Below are positions 13,675 through 26,700 of a stretch of DNA of 64,000 nucleotides, piece by piece. Source of the stretch: Margaritifera margaritifera (taxonomy: Eukaryota > Mollusca > Bivalvia > Unionida > Margaritiferidae); assembly GCA_029931535.1 (NCBI GenBank), contig JAQPZY010001423.1, forward strand, positions 1,671,501-1,735,500, written 5' to 3'. The first letter of the stretch is position 1. Each line of letters starts with the position of its first letter. The notes beneath the pieces are model-generated. The model ran no database searches. It saw only the letters and a program-made list of their open reading frames with translations, and was not told the DNA's origin. The position numbers and the translations under genes were made by a program.

Positions 13675-13675
<1 letters not shown>
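12386..13675. other. Non-coding DNA upstream of or within the 5' part of gene B
   Basis: AT-rich. The only islands of different composition are GC-richer segments at about 12570-12630 (GCTTTCGCCCC) and 12910-12962 (GGGGCGAAATGACTT), which are loosely complementary and may be ends of an old DNA transposon. No gene is supported. Confidence 0.4.
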
Positions 13676-13706
<31 letters not shown>

Positions 13707-13765
13707 CATACATACATACATACATACATACATACATACATACATACATACATACATACATACAT
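13676..13765. repeat. (TACA)n microsatellite
   Basis: More than 20 perfect TACA units. Confidence 0.95.
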
Positions 13766-15128
13766 CGCCATCTTGACTTGAGAGACGTTGAATACTAACA
13801 TATAACAAAAACGTGTCAATCGACCGATTCGGTAACAGAGTTTAGTTACGGGAGCCTTTTATACATTAAATGAAATATACAGGAATCTTCCTACTTCAAA
13901 AACAAAATGTTAGAACATAATATATCATACCAGTGATTATGGCCTGTATACAAACCTTTAAACTGAACAAATATAGGAAACTCTTGTCAAAACTAAAAGT
14001 CAACGGTCGCCAAATCCCAAGTGGGGCGTTGAAGTCTGAACCCGATGCCAGAACAAATACACACACACACCCCACAAAAAAAAAACAAAAAAACCCCCCA
14101 AAAAACCAAAAAAACAACAACACTACAACAAAAAAACCCAAAACATGTATGATCGCTATTCTTACATAAAAACAACAGTAGCAAGAAGAAAAACGCCAAA
14201 AACTTTTGAATTTTCAGGTTACGTTGGCTTTACTTATTTCTTGTTCGAGCTGGTGCGCGCTCCCCATCAGCTGATGTAAAACGGATGTGCGTATAAATAC
14301 AGAGTCGTTTGTTTTGGGTGCGGCCCGGAAAATGGATAACGACAGCAACACACCAGGGTATCAATGGCGCGTATAATCCGATGTCGATACATGGATACGG
14401 CCAAATTTATACACCTAGTCCAACAATGCTGTGCACGCATGTTTATGTAAGAATAATGTACAATCCATACAATCTGTTGAATCTTACAGTCGCAGTGGTA
14501 TATATGCCGACTATATGCACGGTGTCACGTGATATTCATGAGGGGATGCTCAGCCCGAGTGCTAACCGGAGAACTTTATTAACGGTCAGTTGTGGCGAAA
14601 ATTTTCAGCATGTATATTTTTCATGCTTTCTATAGAACATTATGTATAGATGAAAGATCCGTTTCTCTTTTAAAATTTACTCCAACTGAATTCCCGAAAG
14701 TCCCCATTAAAATTAACGAAGAGTTAGATTGTTCAAAATGACCAATATTTACTTCCCCTAAGGCTCGGTTTGCCATTATGTGAGGTCATTGCTGAAGAAG
14801 CCGACCAGCCACTAATGAAGAAGTGTATTGATTGCACGGTAATTTCAAGCAAAAATTACGAATTTTGTGCAGAATATGCACATCACGAACTGTAATGAAA
14901 AAAGGGAAAGGGCTATTCTTTTCCTTTTTGAATTCCTAAACGAAGAAAGACGTAGAAAATAGGTACCTACCGATTTGACTATATCAAAATGGGAATTATA
15001 TTATTCTTTTTGAAGGAAATTACAAACGATCACAACATCACCAATCCTTCTAAATGTTAATAAAAAGGAGTTACGCATATAGTTCAAGCAATCTTCGAGA
15101 CAAAACGAGAGAGGTGGAGATCAAACCA

Positions 15129-15129
15129 G

Positions 15130-15194
<65 letters not shown>
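15129..15194. repeat. (GA)n microsatellite
   Basis: About 32 GA units, perfect. Confidence 0.95.
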
Positions 15195-15197
<3 letters not shown>

Positions 15198-17140
15198 ACA
15201 TAGAAACAAGTCGTTCCCTTTCGGTACTGAAATTTGAACTGCAATCAAATATCTTCATTAAACCTTTTACTTTATAGCTGTATCATGGAGAAATATGAGC
15301 AGCAAATATGAATTAGAACTTGACGGAATATTATGTTACGAGATAAGGGGTTACAGTTAAAGAGCGTGCGCAGTTCATTTTCGAAGAGGTATTGTCGATA
15401 ATTGTGACAAAGAAAAAAGGGATCTGATTTTTTGTTTGTTTTCTCAGTGTGGCTTATATATTAGAAAAGTTAGAAAATATGCCGAGATCACGCTCTGCGT
15501 TTGAATGGACAGTATTTTCGCAATTCTATCCAATACAATTGTCATCATTTGTTTTCTCTTGATCTATCGATGACTATATCGACTGTGACACTAATTTTAG
15601 TCATTTCAATTTCTTAAATTTCTAAAGGAACATTGCTAATTTCATAACGTATTGCAGATTCCCTGCACTATAATATATACATTGTCCATTCTTTGTTTAA
15701 CTGATACGTCACTTCCGCATACATATCAGGGGCTAGTAATACCTGCGCTTTTGTGATGTCACACATTTTAACGCAAATATTTTTGTGAACGATGCAATAG
15801 AAATTTATAATAACGACGAATATGGGGATTTCAGGTATGGATGATTCAAAGTTAACTTTAAACAAAAACCTCCAAGTTTGACCTTTAAGGCCATGATAGC
15901 GATTCTTGCGATCGGCGCATCTGCATGTGTGCAGGTAACGTCCATGACGCCATGAATGGTGAAAAAATAACCATTGACCCAATTTACGGTATTTTATTTT
16001 CACAGCAACAAAACCACACCAATTACGGCATTTTCAGCGAAAATTGTAAGAAAAAACACTTGTTGTAAAATAAGCGCGAGCATCTTTTTCGAATCAAGTA
16101 CAACTTCAGATTTCATTATGTGCTAGAAATAAGTTGAAACAAATTGAATTACTCATCTGGTGCGACCATATGAATTCAGTTATGTTTCGTTTCTCATATA
16201 CAGATACTACCTTGTAAACGTAAATATAACTTGTACCTTACCAAACATTGTGCCTTTATGTTGAAAAAAACATCGACTAGAGGTTACCCTGACAGTCCAT
16301 TTGGTAAGTGAATGTGATGTATAGGCCAATCTCTTGAACGAGCTCGATTCTTATGACAAAATTGTCCATTTTCATTTACTGTAACCAACTGAAGGTTCAG
16401 TTATGAAAAGATAGTAATTTTATAGGCAGACAAGAAAAATAACATTTAGTTTTGAATCTAATTTTAAGCATTTATTGCAAACACATTCCAAAAGCAGCAA
16501 AGGACAAGATAAGTTTTAAATATACATGTATTTCTTTCTTTATGATAAAGACCATATAGACTTGTAACTTTTATCGCATCGTGAAAGGAAAGTGTTAGAG
16601 TGCGTTCTAATAGAACACAAGAAATAAACTGAAGAATTTATAATAATACTCCATAAAGAATGTACATTCATCTATCCTTCGTATTGCATGTGAACCAAAA
16701 TTATACGTGCTGTGCTTGTTTAAATGTATTATATATTATTGCGTTCATAAAAACACTGTAAAGAAAAAAACTTTAAGACACTGACCTATTTATAGTTACG
16801 AACCCTTTTTGGGGACAGGTTTTTAAAATTTTAAGACACTGACCTGTTTATAGCTACCAGCCCGTTTAGGGGACAGGTTTTTACAACGTTAAGGAAGTTT
16901 AAATAAAATGTTAAATACCTTAGCATGATGCATGAATTCTTTCAATGCTCAATGATACATTGTACTCACCTCCTTTTCCTGCTGTTTCTTATTAATTAAT
17001 TGTCCGATGGACAAGAGCAAGTAATTTCAACCAGTAGAGTGCATTATGAACATACAGAGTATGGAAAAAACCATTCGAGTACTACTGATCGTATTACCAG
17101 TGTGCAGAAGTATATTTTTGAAATCAACAAAAATAGTGGT
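15195..17140. other. Non-coding DNA before exon 17636-17741 of gene B
   Basis: AT-rich with no supported exon. A two-copy tandem duplication of about 57 bp at 16771-16885 shares AAGACACTGACCT(A/G)TTTATAG and GGGGACAGGTTTTTA. Confidence 0.5.
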
Positions 17141-17141
17141 A

Positions 17142-17300
17142 AAGTATGTATGTATGTATGTATGTATGTATGTATGTATGTATGTATGTGTGTGTGTGTG
17201 TGTGTGTGGGTAGGTAGGTAGGTAGGTAGGCAGGCAGGCAGGCAGGTAGGTAGGTAGGTAGGTGGGTGCTGTAGGTACTTTAGGTAGGTAGGTTGTATAA
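17142..17300. repeat. Compound (GTAT)n-(GT)n-(GGTA)n-(GGCA)n microsatellite
   Basis: Tandem GTAT units, then GT, then GGTA, GGCA and GGTA blocks. The high-scoring open frames on both strands are repeat translations. Confidence 0.9.
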
Positions 17301-17635
17301 GGGCACATGGGGAACCAGTGTCATAAACAATATGTAAAATGTAGACTTTCAAACCTAATTGAAATCTGCAGCCAACATCACGTGCTTAGTTAATTAAGGT
17401 ATTTACAGATATAACATTTTGTTGGAAATGAAATTGTTTTTTAAGGGTATCGCTCGGTTTTGAGAATATACTTCTTCCACAAAAAATCTTCTTTTTTTAT
17501 CATGAAGCTACCCCCGCAATTTCTTTTGACCATGAGTGTAACTTAATTGGAAACATGATCGTGTATACTGAAATATTTATAAAATTCAGTCGGTCAGGTT
17601 ATAGCGATAAATATGGTCTGTTTTATCTGTGACAG

Positions 17636-17741
17636 ATACACCTCTAAGACTTTCGATTCTGCATCCGATTTGCTTGCCAACCCTGCTCGTGGATTCTACA
17701 TTCATACTGAGGTCATAACGAGCAACTACAATGAATTAACG
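17636..17741 (+). CDS. Gene B exon with NPARGFY motif
   Basis: Acceptor TGTGACAG, donor GTAAGA. The exon opens with the third base of a split codon and ends on a codon boundary. It encodes YTSKTFDSASDLL then ANPARGFYIHTE, the N-terminal signature of DUF4874. Same length and phase as 51004-51109 in gene C. Confidence 0.85.
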
Positions 17742-20700
17742 GTAAGAAACTTAAGAAAACTTAACACATTGTCTGCCATTGGTACCGATTTGTTCTTCAA
17801 TATTTCCATGTATCAATGTACTTACATATCCACCATCCTAATCTAATGAATATGCTATCTCATGGAGACTTTATGTTTCTTAGGAAAGTTATTGCTATTG
17901 TTGTTGTTGTTTTTATTATTATTATTATTTTTATTATTATTAGAAGTAGAAGAAGAAGAAGAAGAACTATTCTTTGCGCGACTATGAGGCGAATATATTA
18001 TTTGTAATGCTGCTCACATATCATCTGATTTCCATGAACTTGATGTTAAATATTTATCTTGATTCTCAGGATATAGATTGTCATAATTTTATGGAACTCT
18101 ACCACTGCATCAACAATACATCTAGACTGGATCACTGCATCAACAATACATCTAGACTGCATCAATATTACATCTAGACTGGATACAAAACTCTCGATAA
18201 ATATAAGGTTAAAACCATCTATAATGCGCGATGATACAGCCATATTTATAGACGTTTAGTCCCAGATTAACATAGAGGCGATGGGATGATAAAAAAAACT
18301 AAAGCACCGAAATGTTTGATGGAGACATTTCCACACTGTAAGCAGTAAAAGAAAATAAAAACGTTATATTTAAAGCATAGCTATGATCATACATAGAACA
18401 TTACAGAGAGTTTAACTTTTCATACACTTTGATTACTGTTTATAATGTAATTTAAGGATGGAGACATTTTCTTTTGAATGTAGATTTCACACAAAATACT
18501 CTTTACTCATAAGGGGCCCTGTGTTCCTGTGTCTTGTTTCAGAAAACATACATTGTTAATGAGCAGAACAACAATGGTGGTCCAGCCACCGTGGGTATGG
18601 TGTTTAGGCAGATTGTCCTTGATGATTACGTCACTAGGAATTTGACGTCAATAGTTCTAAACCATATAAGGAATGACCTTGAAGCTGTGAAGGCCGCTGG
18701 TGTTTTGGCCATTTTGAGGTTCAGCTATACTGTTACATATGTAAGTATATTTTTGTGTAGCCTGTGAATGACGAGACATAAATAAATCCCTTCTGCTGTC
18801 CCTTGACTAGCCGTAAAATTCAACTTTTGTCCAAATTTTTAATGACTAGATAAGTTTGGTCGCACTCGATCTTTTAGTTATTTTTGGACACAGTTCTGTA
18901 TAATTTTGTAGGCTTTTTATTTGAAGGTGTTATTAAATTTATGCCATATGCTTCAATAGTTCATAAGCACTTTGGAAGAATTACCACACAGGTGTTGCTC
19001 AGTAGATTTAACAGCACATTTACAAGGAGTGATTGGTTGCTACCCGAGGGTAACCTGGCCATATCCGCTGCATCATTTCAGCCAAAGAAAACACTTTGTT
19101 GCTATTATTAGGCTATGCAATCCCTTTTATTGGCTATTCCTGCTGAAATACAAATAGTTGTATTAGATGCATATAAAATAAATGATAGCAAAGAACAAAA
19201 TGTTTAAAATTGTAACATTTTATTACCCGAGTATATCCTTATAACTCAAATCGAGTAAGCTTGCCAATTTTAATATTTGTCCTGCACTTTTCACATGTGT
19301 TCATTCTTTTTGCAGTCAAGGTGCATCAAACATACTATATAATATATTTCGGCGGCGACATCAATCTTAAGTTCCTTCGTTTTCTAAGTCATATATCTTC
19401 TGTATCATTTGCTGTATTGAATTGGAACTTTTGTACAAAACTGCTACAGGACTATTGAATATATCTTGATATGCCAGGACTATTGAATATATCTTGATAT
19501 GCTAGGACTATTGAATATATCTTGATATGCTAGGACTATTGAATATATCTTGATATGCCAGGACTATTGAATATATCTTGATATGCTAGGACTATTGAAT
19601 ATATCTTGATATGCTAGGACTATTGAATATATCTCGATATGCCAGGACTATTGAATATATCTTGATATGCTAGGACTATTGAATATATCTTGATATGCCA
19701 GGACTATTGAATATATCTTGATATGCCAGGACTATTGAATATATCTTGATATGCCAGGACTATAGGTGTCACGCCTGCAGTATCAAAACGCCGTTCACAG
19801 CAGAGATACCGCATTTTGCGTAATACTTGTTTTATATAACGAGACTTATACAAATGAGTACAATTTTCAGTTCTTGATGTCAGTAAATTGTATGCAAAAA
19901 TGCAAATTGTATGCAAAAATGACATATGGATATAAAGTGTATACGTTAATTAAAATCGTGGTTCATTGATCACAGTTTATTGTAGTAAGACATGAGTATA
20001 ATATTATTCTGTTTAAACTTAATATAAGTCAATGCTTCTGTATAGAACTTACTTGTATTACTTTACTTGTACCGGGTATGAAATGTTAAGGACTAGTTTC
20101 CAATGAATGGATCAGAAAACAACTATCCAAATTAAAAACCTTTATGTCAGTAATCGCTAGGACAAGCATATCTCCTATAATACGAACTAACCAAACAATG
20201 TGGAGCATTCTTGTTCTTTTCTAGAACAATGCACCTCCATACGGGGATGGGAACAAAACAACAATCTTGAGCCACATTGAAAGCCTGAAGCTAACCTTCC
20301 ATGACTACCAGGGTGTGATAGCAGTGGTACAAGCAGGATTCATCGGAGTCTGGGGTGAGTTAATAGTTAATTCCCTTTCCAATGCGATGAAGGTTTCACT
20401 TTTGGTACAAATTAAATATAAATTATTTTAACCTAAGACTTAACAGATGGTTGTCGATATTTACGAAAGGTAAAATCTCAGTAAAGATACTCAGCATTAA
20501 AATGTAATATACTTCATTTGTATCGATATTTATGGCTGATTCATTCGACTTAAAAATGCATAAAAGTGTACAATGGCAATATCTCTGTATGAAAGTTCGT
20601 CGTGGTTAAAATGCCCAAATAACTCCGAAGAGAAAGAACAATAGTACAGAACTTTTGTGATATTAAAGATTACTGTTCAAATTGTATTGGATCCACTTTA

Positions 20701-23700
20701 TTTTGTGTTTTCATATCCGTTCTTTTGATTAAATGCAGGTGAGTGGTACTATAGCGATCATTTCGGGGTTCCTGGGAATGGTCTTAGTGCGCAAAATCTA
20801 CAAGACCGCAAGGACGTGTTGAATGCTCTAATTGCGGCAGTACCGGACACAATGTGAGCTTGAAAATATGGGAATTTTAATATAAAAAAGCCAGAAAATT
20901 ATATCAATTAATAGTTCTGAATAACATACACTGTCGCCTGCTTATTCTATTTTAAACATTAATTTTCATCGCATCACTCGTTTTGATATTTTTTTTCAGA
21001 GGTTTTTGAGAGGATAGACTTTGTTAATAATAGTGATGTGAATATATTCAGCGTCAGAGAAAGAGAATACAAAAACGGTTTCTGTAACATGTTGCCTATT
21101 GTAAAATAGTACAAAATGTTGGACACCTCCTTACCAGTCCACTCCTTACAGAACAGTGACACATGGAGTCATATCCTAAAACCAGTTACTTATATAAAGT
21201 ATCTTGCTACAATGACTGCATATCAAATCTTTGGTCCAAAAAATATCTGTTTGATTGGAATTTGTCTGCATTTGCCTTTTTGATTACTCAACAGTTACAG
21301 TTCAATAGCTTTTGTTTCCAAGAGATCCGTGGGGAGAAAACTAAAGGTAATAATGATTTTTATGTACACAAATATTTGTTATAATATTCTACACAACGAT
21401 TTAGGAAGTAAGGCAACGCACAGACGGACAAATGAAAAGACTGAGGGTATCACGATATCCGCCACGCCAAAAATATATAATGATGCTGCCATTTGTTGAA
21501 AAATAAACTTGTTTAATTAACAATTTTTACCTCGATAGCAGAATTTTACGTATCCTTGAAATAACTGCAAGATGAAGCATCTGTCATATCAAATCGTAAA
21601 AAAGAAAAGAACGAGGAAGTATGTAGATAGTTTTAGAATTCTATTGTACTAACACGATAATTTCTGTGCGATCAACTTGCGAGGTTCATCTTCCACGAAA
21701 ATAATTTTAGCAGAACAATTTTAAGGGATATATGTATGTTATTTAACCCGAAATTGGAGTTATTTCAGAGCTCGTAGATGTATTTATCGTATTGTTTCCC
21801 CAGACAAATCCAAGTGAGGACACCTAGTTACAAGTATGACATATTTGGGCTAACTCCAACCATGTACACTGATGTACAAAACCGTGCATCAAAATCACGA
21901 GTTGGTAAGTTCGTACATAGTTTCCTTTCAAATGCTTCTGCCCGCTTGCTGTATTTTGCCATTGTTCTCTTTAGTATTTTTGGTGGAAAGTAATAGTTTG
22001 TAGATCGTAATACAGTAGTTACAAAATTACAAGTTGTCAAAACGTTTCCTGTAAATGGTATTTGTGAGTGAAGCTTTTCCAGTTGCTAAATGCTCCGTTG
22101 GGTCTCCTTTGGATAGTTCTATTCAGGAAAAAAATTTGCATTCTTTCAGAAAGTTACCTCAAACAAATTTAATAATAGTACATTTGAAAGCCAAATATCG
22201 TCTGATTTATTTCGCAATATAACCACAACTTTAAACTTCTATCGTTTCTAAAAAATTCTCAAAAAAACCTCCGTATGTTCTAAAGGGACATGTAAATCAG
22301 AATATTATTTATTTCTTGACAAGGACATCACAATGATTGCTTCCTGGCCAGTTCTTCTGATTTTGGAACGTATCAGAACAAAACAATTGAGTACCCCTAC
22401 CTCAGAGAGGACACCAAGTACACGGTCATGGCCGGAGAGACTTGTTCTCTGTCGAGTGAATCCAGGTACTATAAGTATGATACTAATCTCAGGATACTGA
22501 GAATACGTTGTGAATTTGAACAATTGAAAGTTAAGTATGAAAAAATCAATCCGTCGTCGGAAATGTGACAGCAAAAACTATTGCTGTTATATTTATTGAT
22601 TCATTACATTTAGTTACATGTTAATATGTTTTCATAATAATTTGATGTGGCTATTACTGCTTACTCTACACATTTTTGTACCTCGGTCATAATTAGAGAT
22701 TCCACGATAACCCGCATTCCTTTTGCATGTATCAACGGTTCTTTTTACTTTCGTCATGAATATATTCAAATTCAAAAGTGTTATTGATTGAAAGCTCGTA
22801 ACTGAACAAAACATTAAAATAAATGCAAGAAAAGAGAGTAAAATAAAAAGGGAATATAGACTGTACAAATGAATGAACAAGTTAAAAGGTAGATAAGTAA
22901 TAATAATGAATAGCTAGACATATAGACCCCCACCCTTAAAAAAAGAATTTCGAACCGTAATACTTCCATCAGCGTGGATGACACCGCTGCCGATGATCCG
23001 TATGTAGATTTCTTTCGTAAGCAGTTGTTAATTGATTTCTTATCTTAATACAGTTTTATAGATAGCTTGCCGTAGCTCTAGATACTGTGATGTCTTCATT
23101 GTTCATCAACCAGATAAATTTGTTTGCAGATGTCACGATTTTTAAGGGTTTAAAACTATTTTTACTGCTATGACTACAAATATATGTCTTTGAATGTTAT
23201 ATCTTGAAGCTTTTCAATAGAAATAAAATTCATCTTCAAGTTCTCCAGTGTCACGTTGTCTACATAATCTATAAATTATCCAAAGAAAAGATAATCATTC
23301 CCTCAGTTCTGGTTGTGAATCGTGTACAGAAAAAGTTAATCGGTCTCACCCTTGCAGGTTTCAAGCCACATATAGAAATAATACTCGGTCTGACCCATGT
23401 ATACCTCAAGTGCGTGTCTTGACCTTAATTCACATCTCGAATAATTAGCGTACTTATTTTTTTTATATATAAAATCAGGTTTATTTCTCCTCGAAAAGAA
23501 TGATAATTGACTAAGAGCATTTAAGTATGTGATGAAAGTTTCACGAAAATTGTATAAGATATGTGAAGGTTTTAAAGATTTGAAACTGTATATATTATCT
23601 AGTACACCCGGAAAGATCTCTTGACAAACCCACATGTAATGATCCACTGGGTCCATGACAGACCGCTTGACGAAGCCACATGTGATGATCCTCTATCTCC

Positions 23701-26700
23701 ATGACAGACCGCTTGACGAAACCACATGTGATGATCATCTGGGTCCATGACAGACCACTTGACAGACCCACATGTAATCATCCTCTGGGTCCATGACAGG
23801 CCGCTTGAGCGACCCATACGCAGAAACAAAATGTTAGGTACACACCAAGGTGGGTGATTAGTTTGGTAAGAGGGTCATTGGAATTTCTTTATGCGCTAGT
23901 CGATTGACAGCCGACGCGCAGGGCGAAATATTAATTTTGTGTCAATGTGGTTTAGCTCATTCTCTTATTCATTTTTTTTTGGTTTTTATCTGTGTTAGTT
24001 CACTTACATAAATATAATAGTCTTCATTTAGGCACCAATGCAGTACAGCTCTCAGCGAATTGCAGATGTTCCACTGGACTTCAATGAACATCCTGTACAA
24101 CCAGCAGGTCATCCAGTACTGGAAAGGCAACGGATGCTTTACTTCGATTAATCAGCGGTTGGGATACAGGCTGAAACTGAAATCTGTGAGTATACAATAT
24201 TTAGGAAACCTCATCGTCTCTGATGTATGTGTAACGCCATAAAATGCAAACCGCAAACTAGAAATCTATTCGAGAATGCTTTCATCTTTGTATGTTTTGG
24301 CCCTCTTACCAAAGGTGCCTGTTCTGCCAGTAAGCGCTAAAACAGATATATATTTTTCTTTAACAAGTAAACACAATCACTCAGAAACAAAGATTGCGAC
24401 ATACAGTCGGCCATTTTTATTCAGTACATTAACTACTATTAAATACAACGGCCTGCGTGAGTACGACGTCTTGATTTTTTTAAATTGAGGTTAACTCATT
24501 TTAGCTATTCGAAGTTCATGCAGGGCTATTTTCGGAACGGCATGATATAATTTCACATACTACGGTTGTCCCCTTCGTATGAGTCTCTTCAGGACAGCCC
24601 TTCCCATCTCATGTTTCATAAAAAAATTAATAAATGTCGAAACTTTTAGTAAATAGGGCGTTCCTCTTATGAAGGAAACTTTTGATTGCAGGATGGTTTT
24701 CCTCATAAGAGGGGGGACAGTGTTCTATGGATAGCGTAATTATACACTTTTATCACAGTAAAAGTTTAATAACTTTAAGACATAGACGTATATGCAAAAA
24801 GGTTTATTGAAATGGACTGTTTATAATTGCATTAAATGCATTTAACTCTTACTCCAATAACAACTAAGTCGTATTGTAAAACTTTCCGTCTGCATAAAAT
24901 GTTGGACGGCGCTACGTGTTCTTCATTGCTTAAAATGTGCATCGATCTCCGGTGCAATTTCAATAATGCTAATGACTGGGATCCCTGTAAATGTAACGCT
25001 GACATAAGACAACAGATCGTAAAATACGCATAGCACAGCTTTACATACCGTAAACCATGTTAATTTAAGTGTTATAAGTGGTCGCATTTTTAGCTTTCGA
25101 ATATAGAATATTAACCATATTTTGAAATTAAATTTGTACAAACTGGTGATAGCTGACGTTATTATTGCATTTCCTATGTCACAGTGCATCCTTGTAAATA
25201 AACGATATATTGAGAATTCGGTTTCTTTGTTAACATTGGCAAATGTACGTTTGTTAATAATTTGCGATAGAACCTATCAAAATACATTGTATTATCTATA
25301 TATGGCTATATATTATACAGCAATAAAAGATACATAGCCTCAACTTACCACTTTTCGACAATCTGATATGGACATCAATATTACCTACTAGTGTGTTCCA
25401 CTTCTGTATCATCACTTCTGTATCATCACAGTCCGATGAACTGGAACTCATTTTTGTGACGTTACACAAATGTCCCCCACCCCACCAAGTTCTCGAGAAG
25501 TTAAGATTAGTTATGGAATACAAACAAATGTACCGTTCAAATAATTATACATTGTTTGTATCAACAAAATGCACCACAAAAGAAGAGGATTCAAATGATT
25601 CACATTGAGATCAAGTAAATCCAACATAAATACATTCATAAGAATATACATGTTGTGTATCTAGGAATAGGATCCGCACACGTTATGCGGCTCCTCATTA
25701 CTTATCAATAATCTTCTTACGCTATGAAAAAGTAGTCTCAATCATTAATTAAAATAAATCTATATTCTTTAAGGGCATATAATAAAAGCATAATCAGTAT
25801 AGTACATTGATCGGGAAAGCTGTATCGTCTTTCATTAGACTGTGACATCAGCGGATCATACTGGACACTTCGCGTCTCGTGAGATATGCTAATATCACAT
25901 ACACACTCGAGATGATACAGCTCTCCCGATCAACGTACCATGCGAGTAATAAGTTTAAATCCTCTGCAGAGTCAACATATTTTTTCTTTCACTACAGATT
26001 GTGGTGCCATACTCAACAGATGGAACAATATGTACAAAATTGACTTTAGTCAACGCTGGTTTTGCGGCACCAATCAGACAATATGATGTTAACTTAGTTC
26101 TTAGCTCATCCAGCGGGTAAGTGTATAAAAGGAAGTGACTTCCTTATCAGAAGTCTTGAGTGAATAACGCAAAGCGACAGCCTAAAAGCATGAAAGTGAA
26201 TATGCATTTCCCGAAAGAATTTCCATGGAATAAGATAAATGCGTTTCAAATTAAATGTCATCCACATAACCATGGAGATTTGTAAAATTTGCAAGAACAG
26301 TGTCTTTGATATTAATCGAGTATCGGTTTATTTCTAAAAGGAAAATCAGATACATATATTACAGTAACACATGACATCATCACGTTCTCTGAACTCTTTT
26401 CGGATTTATAATATGTTAGCAAGTGAAATATATCGTCATCATGTCATACTATGTATGTTTTGTCATATTTGAATCTCAGAAATTACTTCACAACTGCAGG
26501 ATTAAAACCCTAACTTTAAACAATGCGATTTTCCTAAGATTTGTTGAACAAAAAATAGATGTTTCGTCATGTAAAAACCAAAATTGTACATATTTGTTTT
26601 GTTCAGATAAAATGCATGGAACTCGTTGCGTAATTTCTTTCGAACTAAAGAGTTATGACCAAACCGAGCTCGGGAGCTACTGTAGATCAGGTGGTAGAGC

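Noticed and set aside
14285..14635. TATA-like GTATAAATAC followed by a 108-codon open frame
   Set aside because: The frame has no family resemblance and its first ATGs lead to a short stop; there is no link in phase to gene B. I do not call a promoter on a TATA match alone in AT-rich DNA.
15129..15194. GA array as a promoter element (GAGA-type)
   Set aside because: Perfect dinucleotide repeats are scattered across the window with no relation to gene starts.
15668..16003. 111-codon open frame on the minus strand
   Set aside because: No recognisable domain, no codon pattern like the real exons, no splice or promoter context; likely a chance frame or part of an old repeat.
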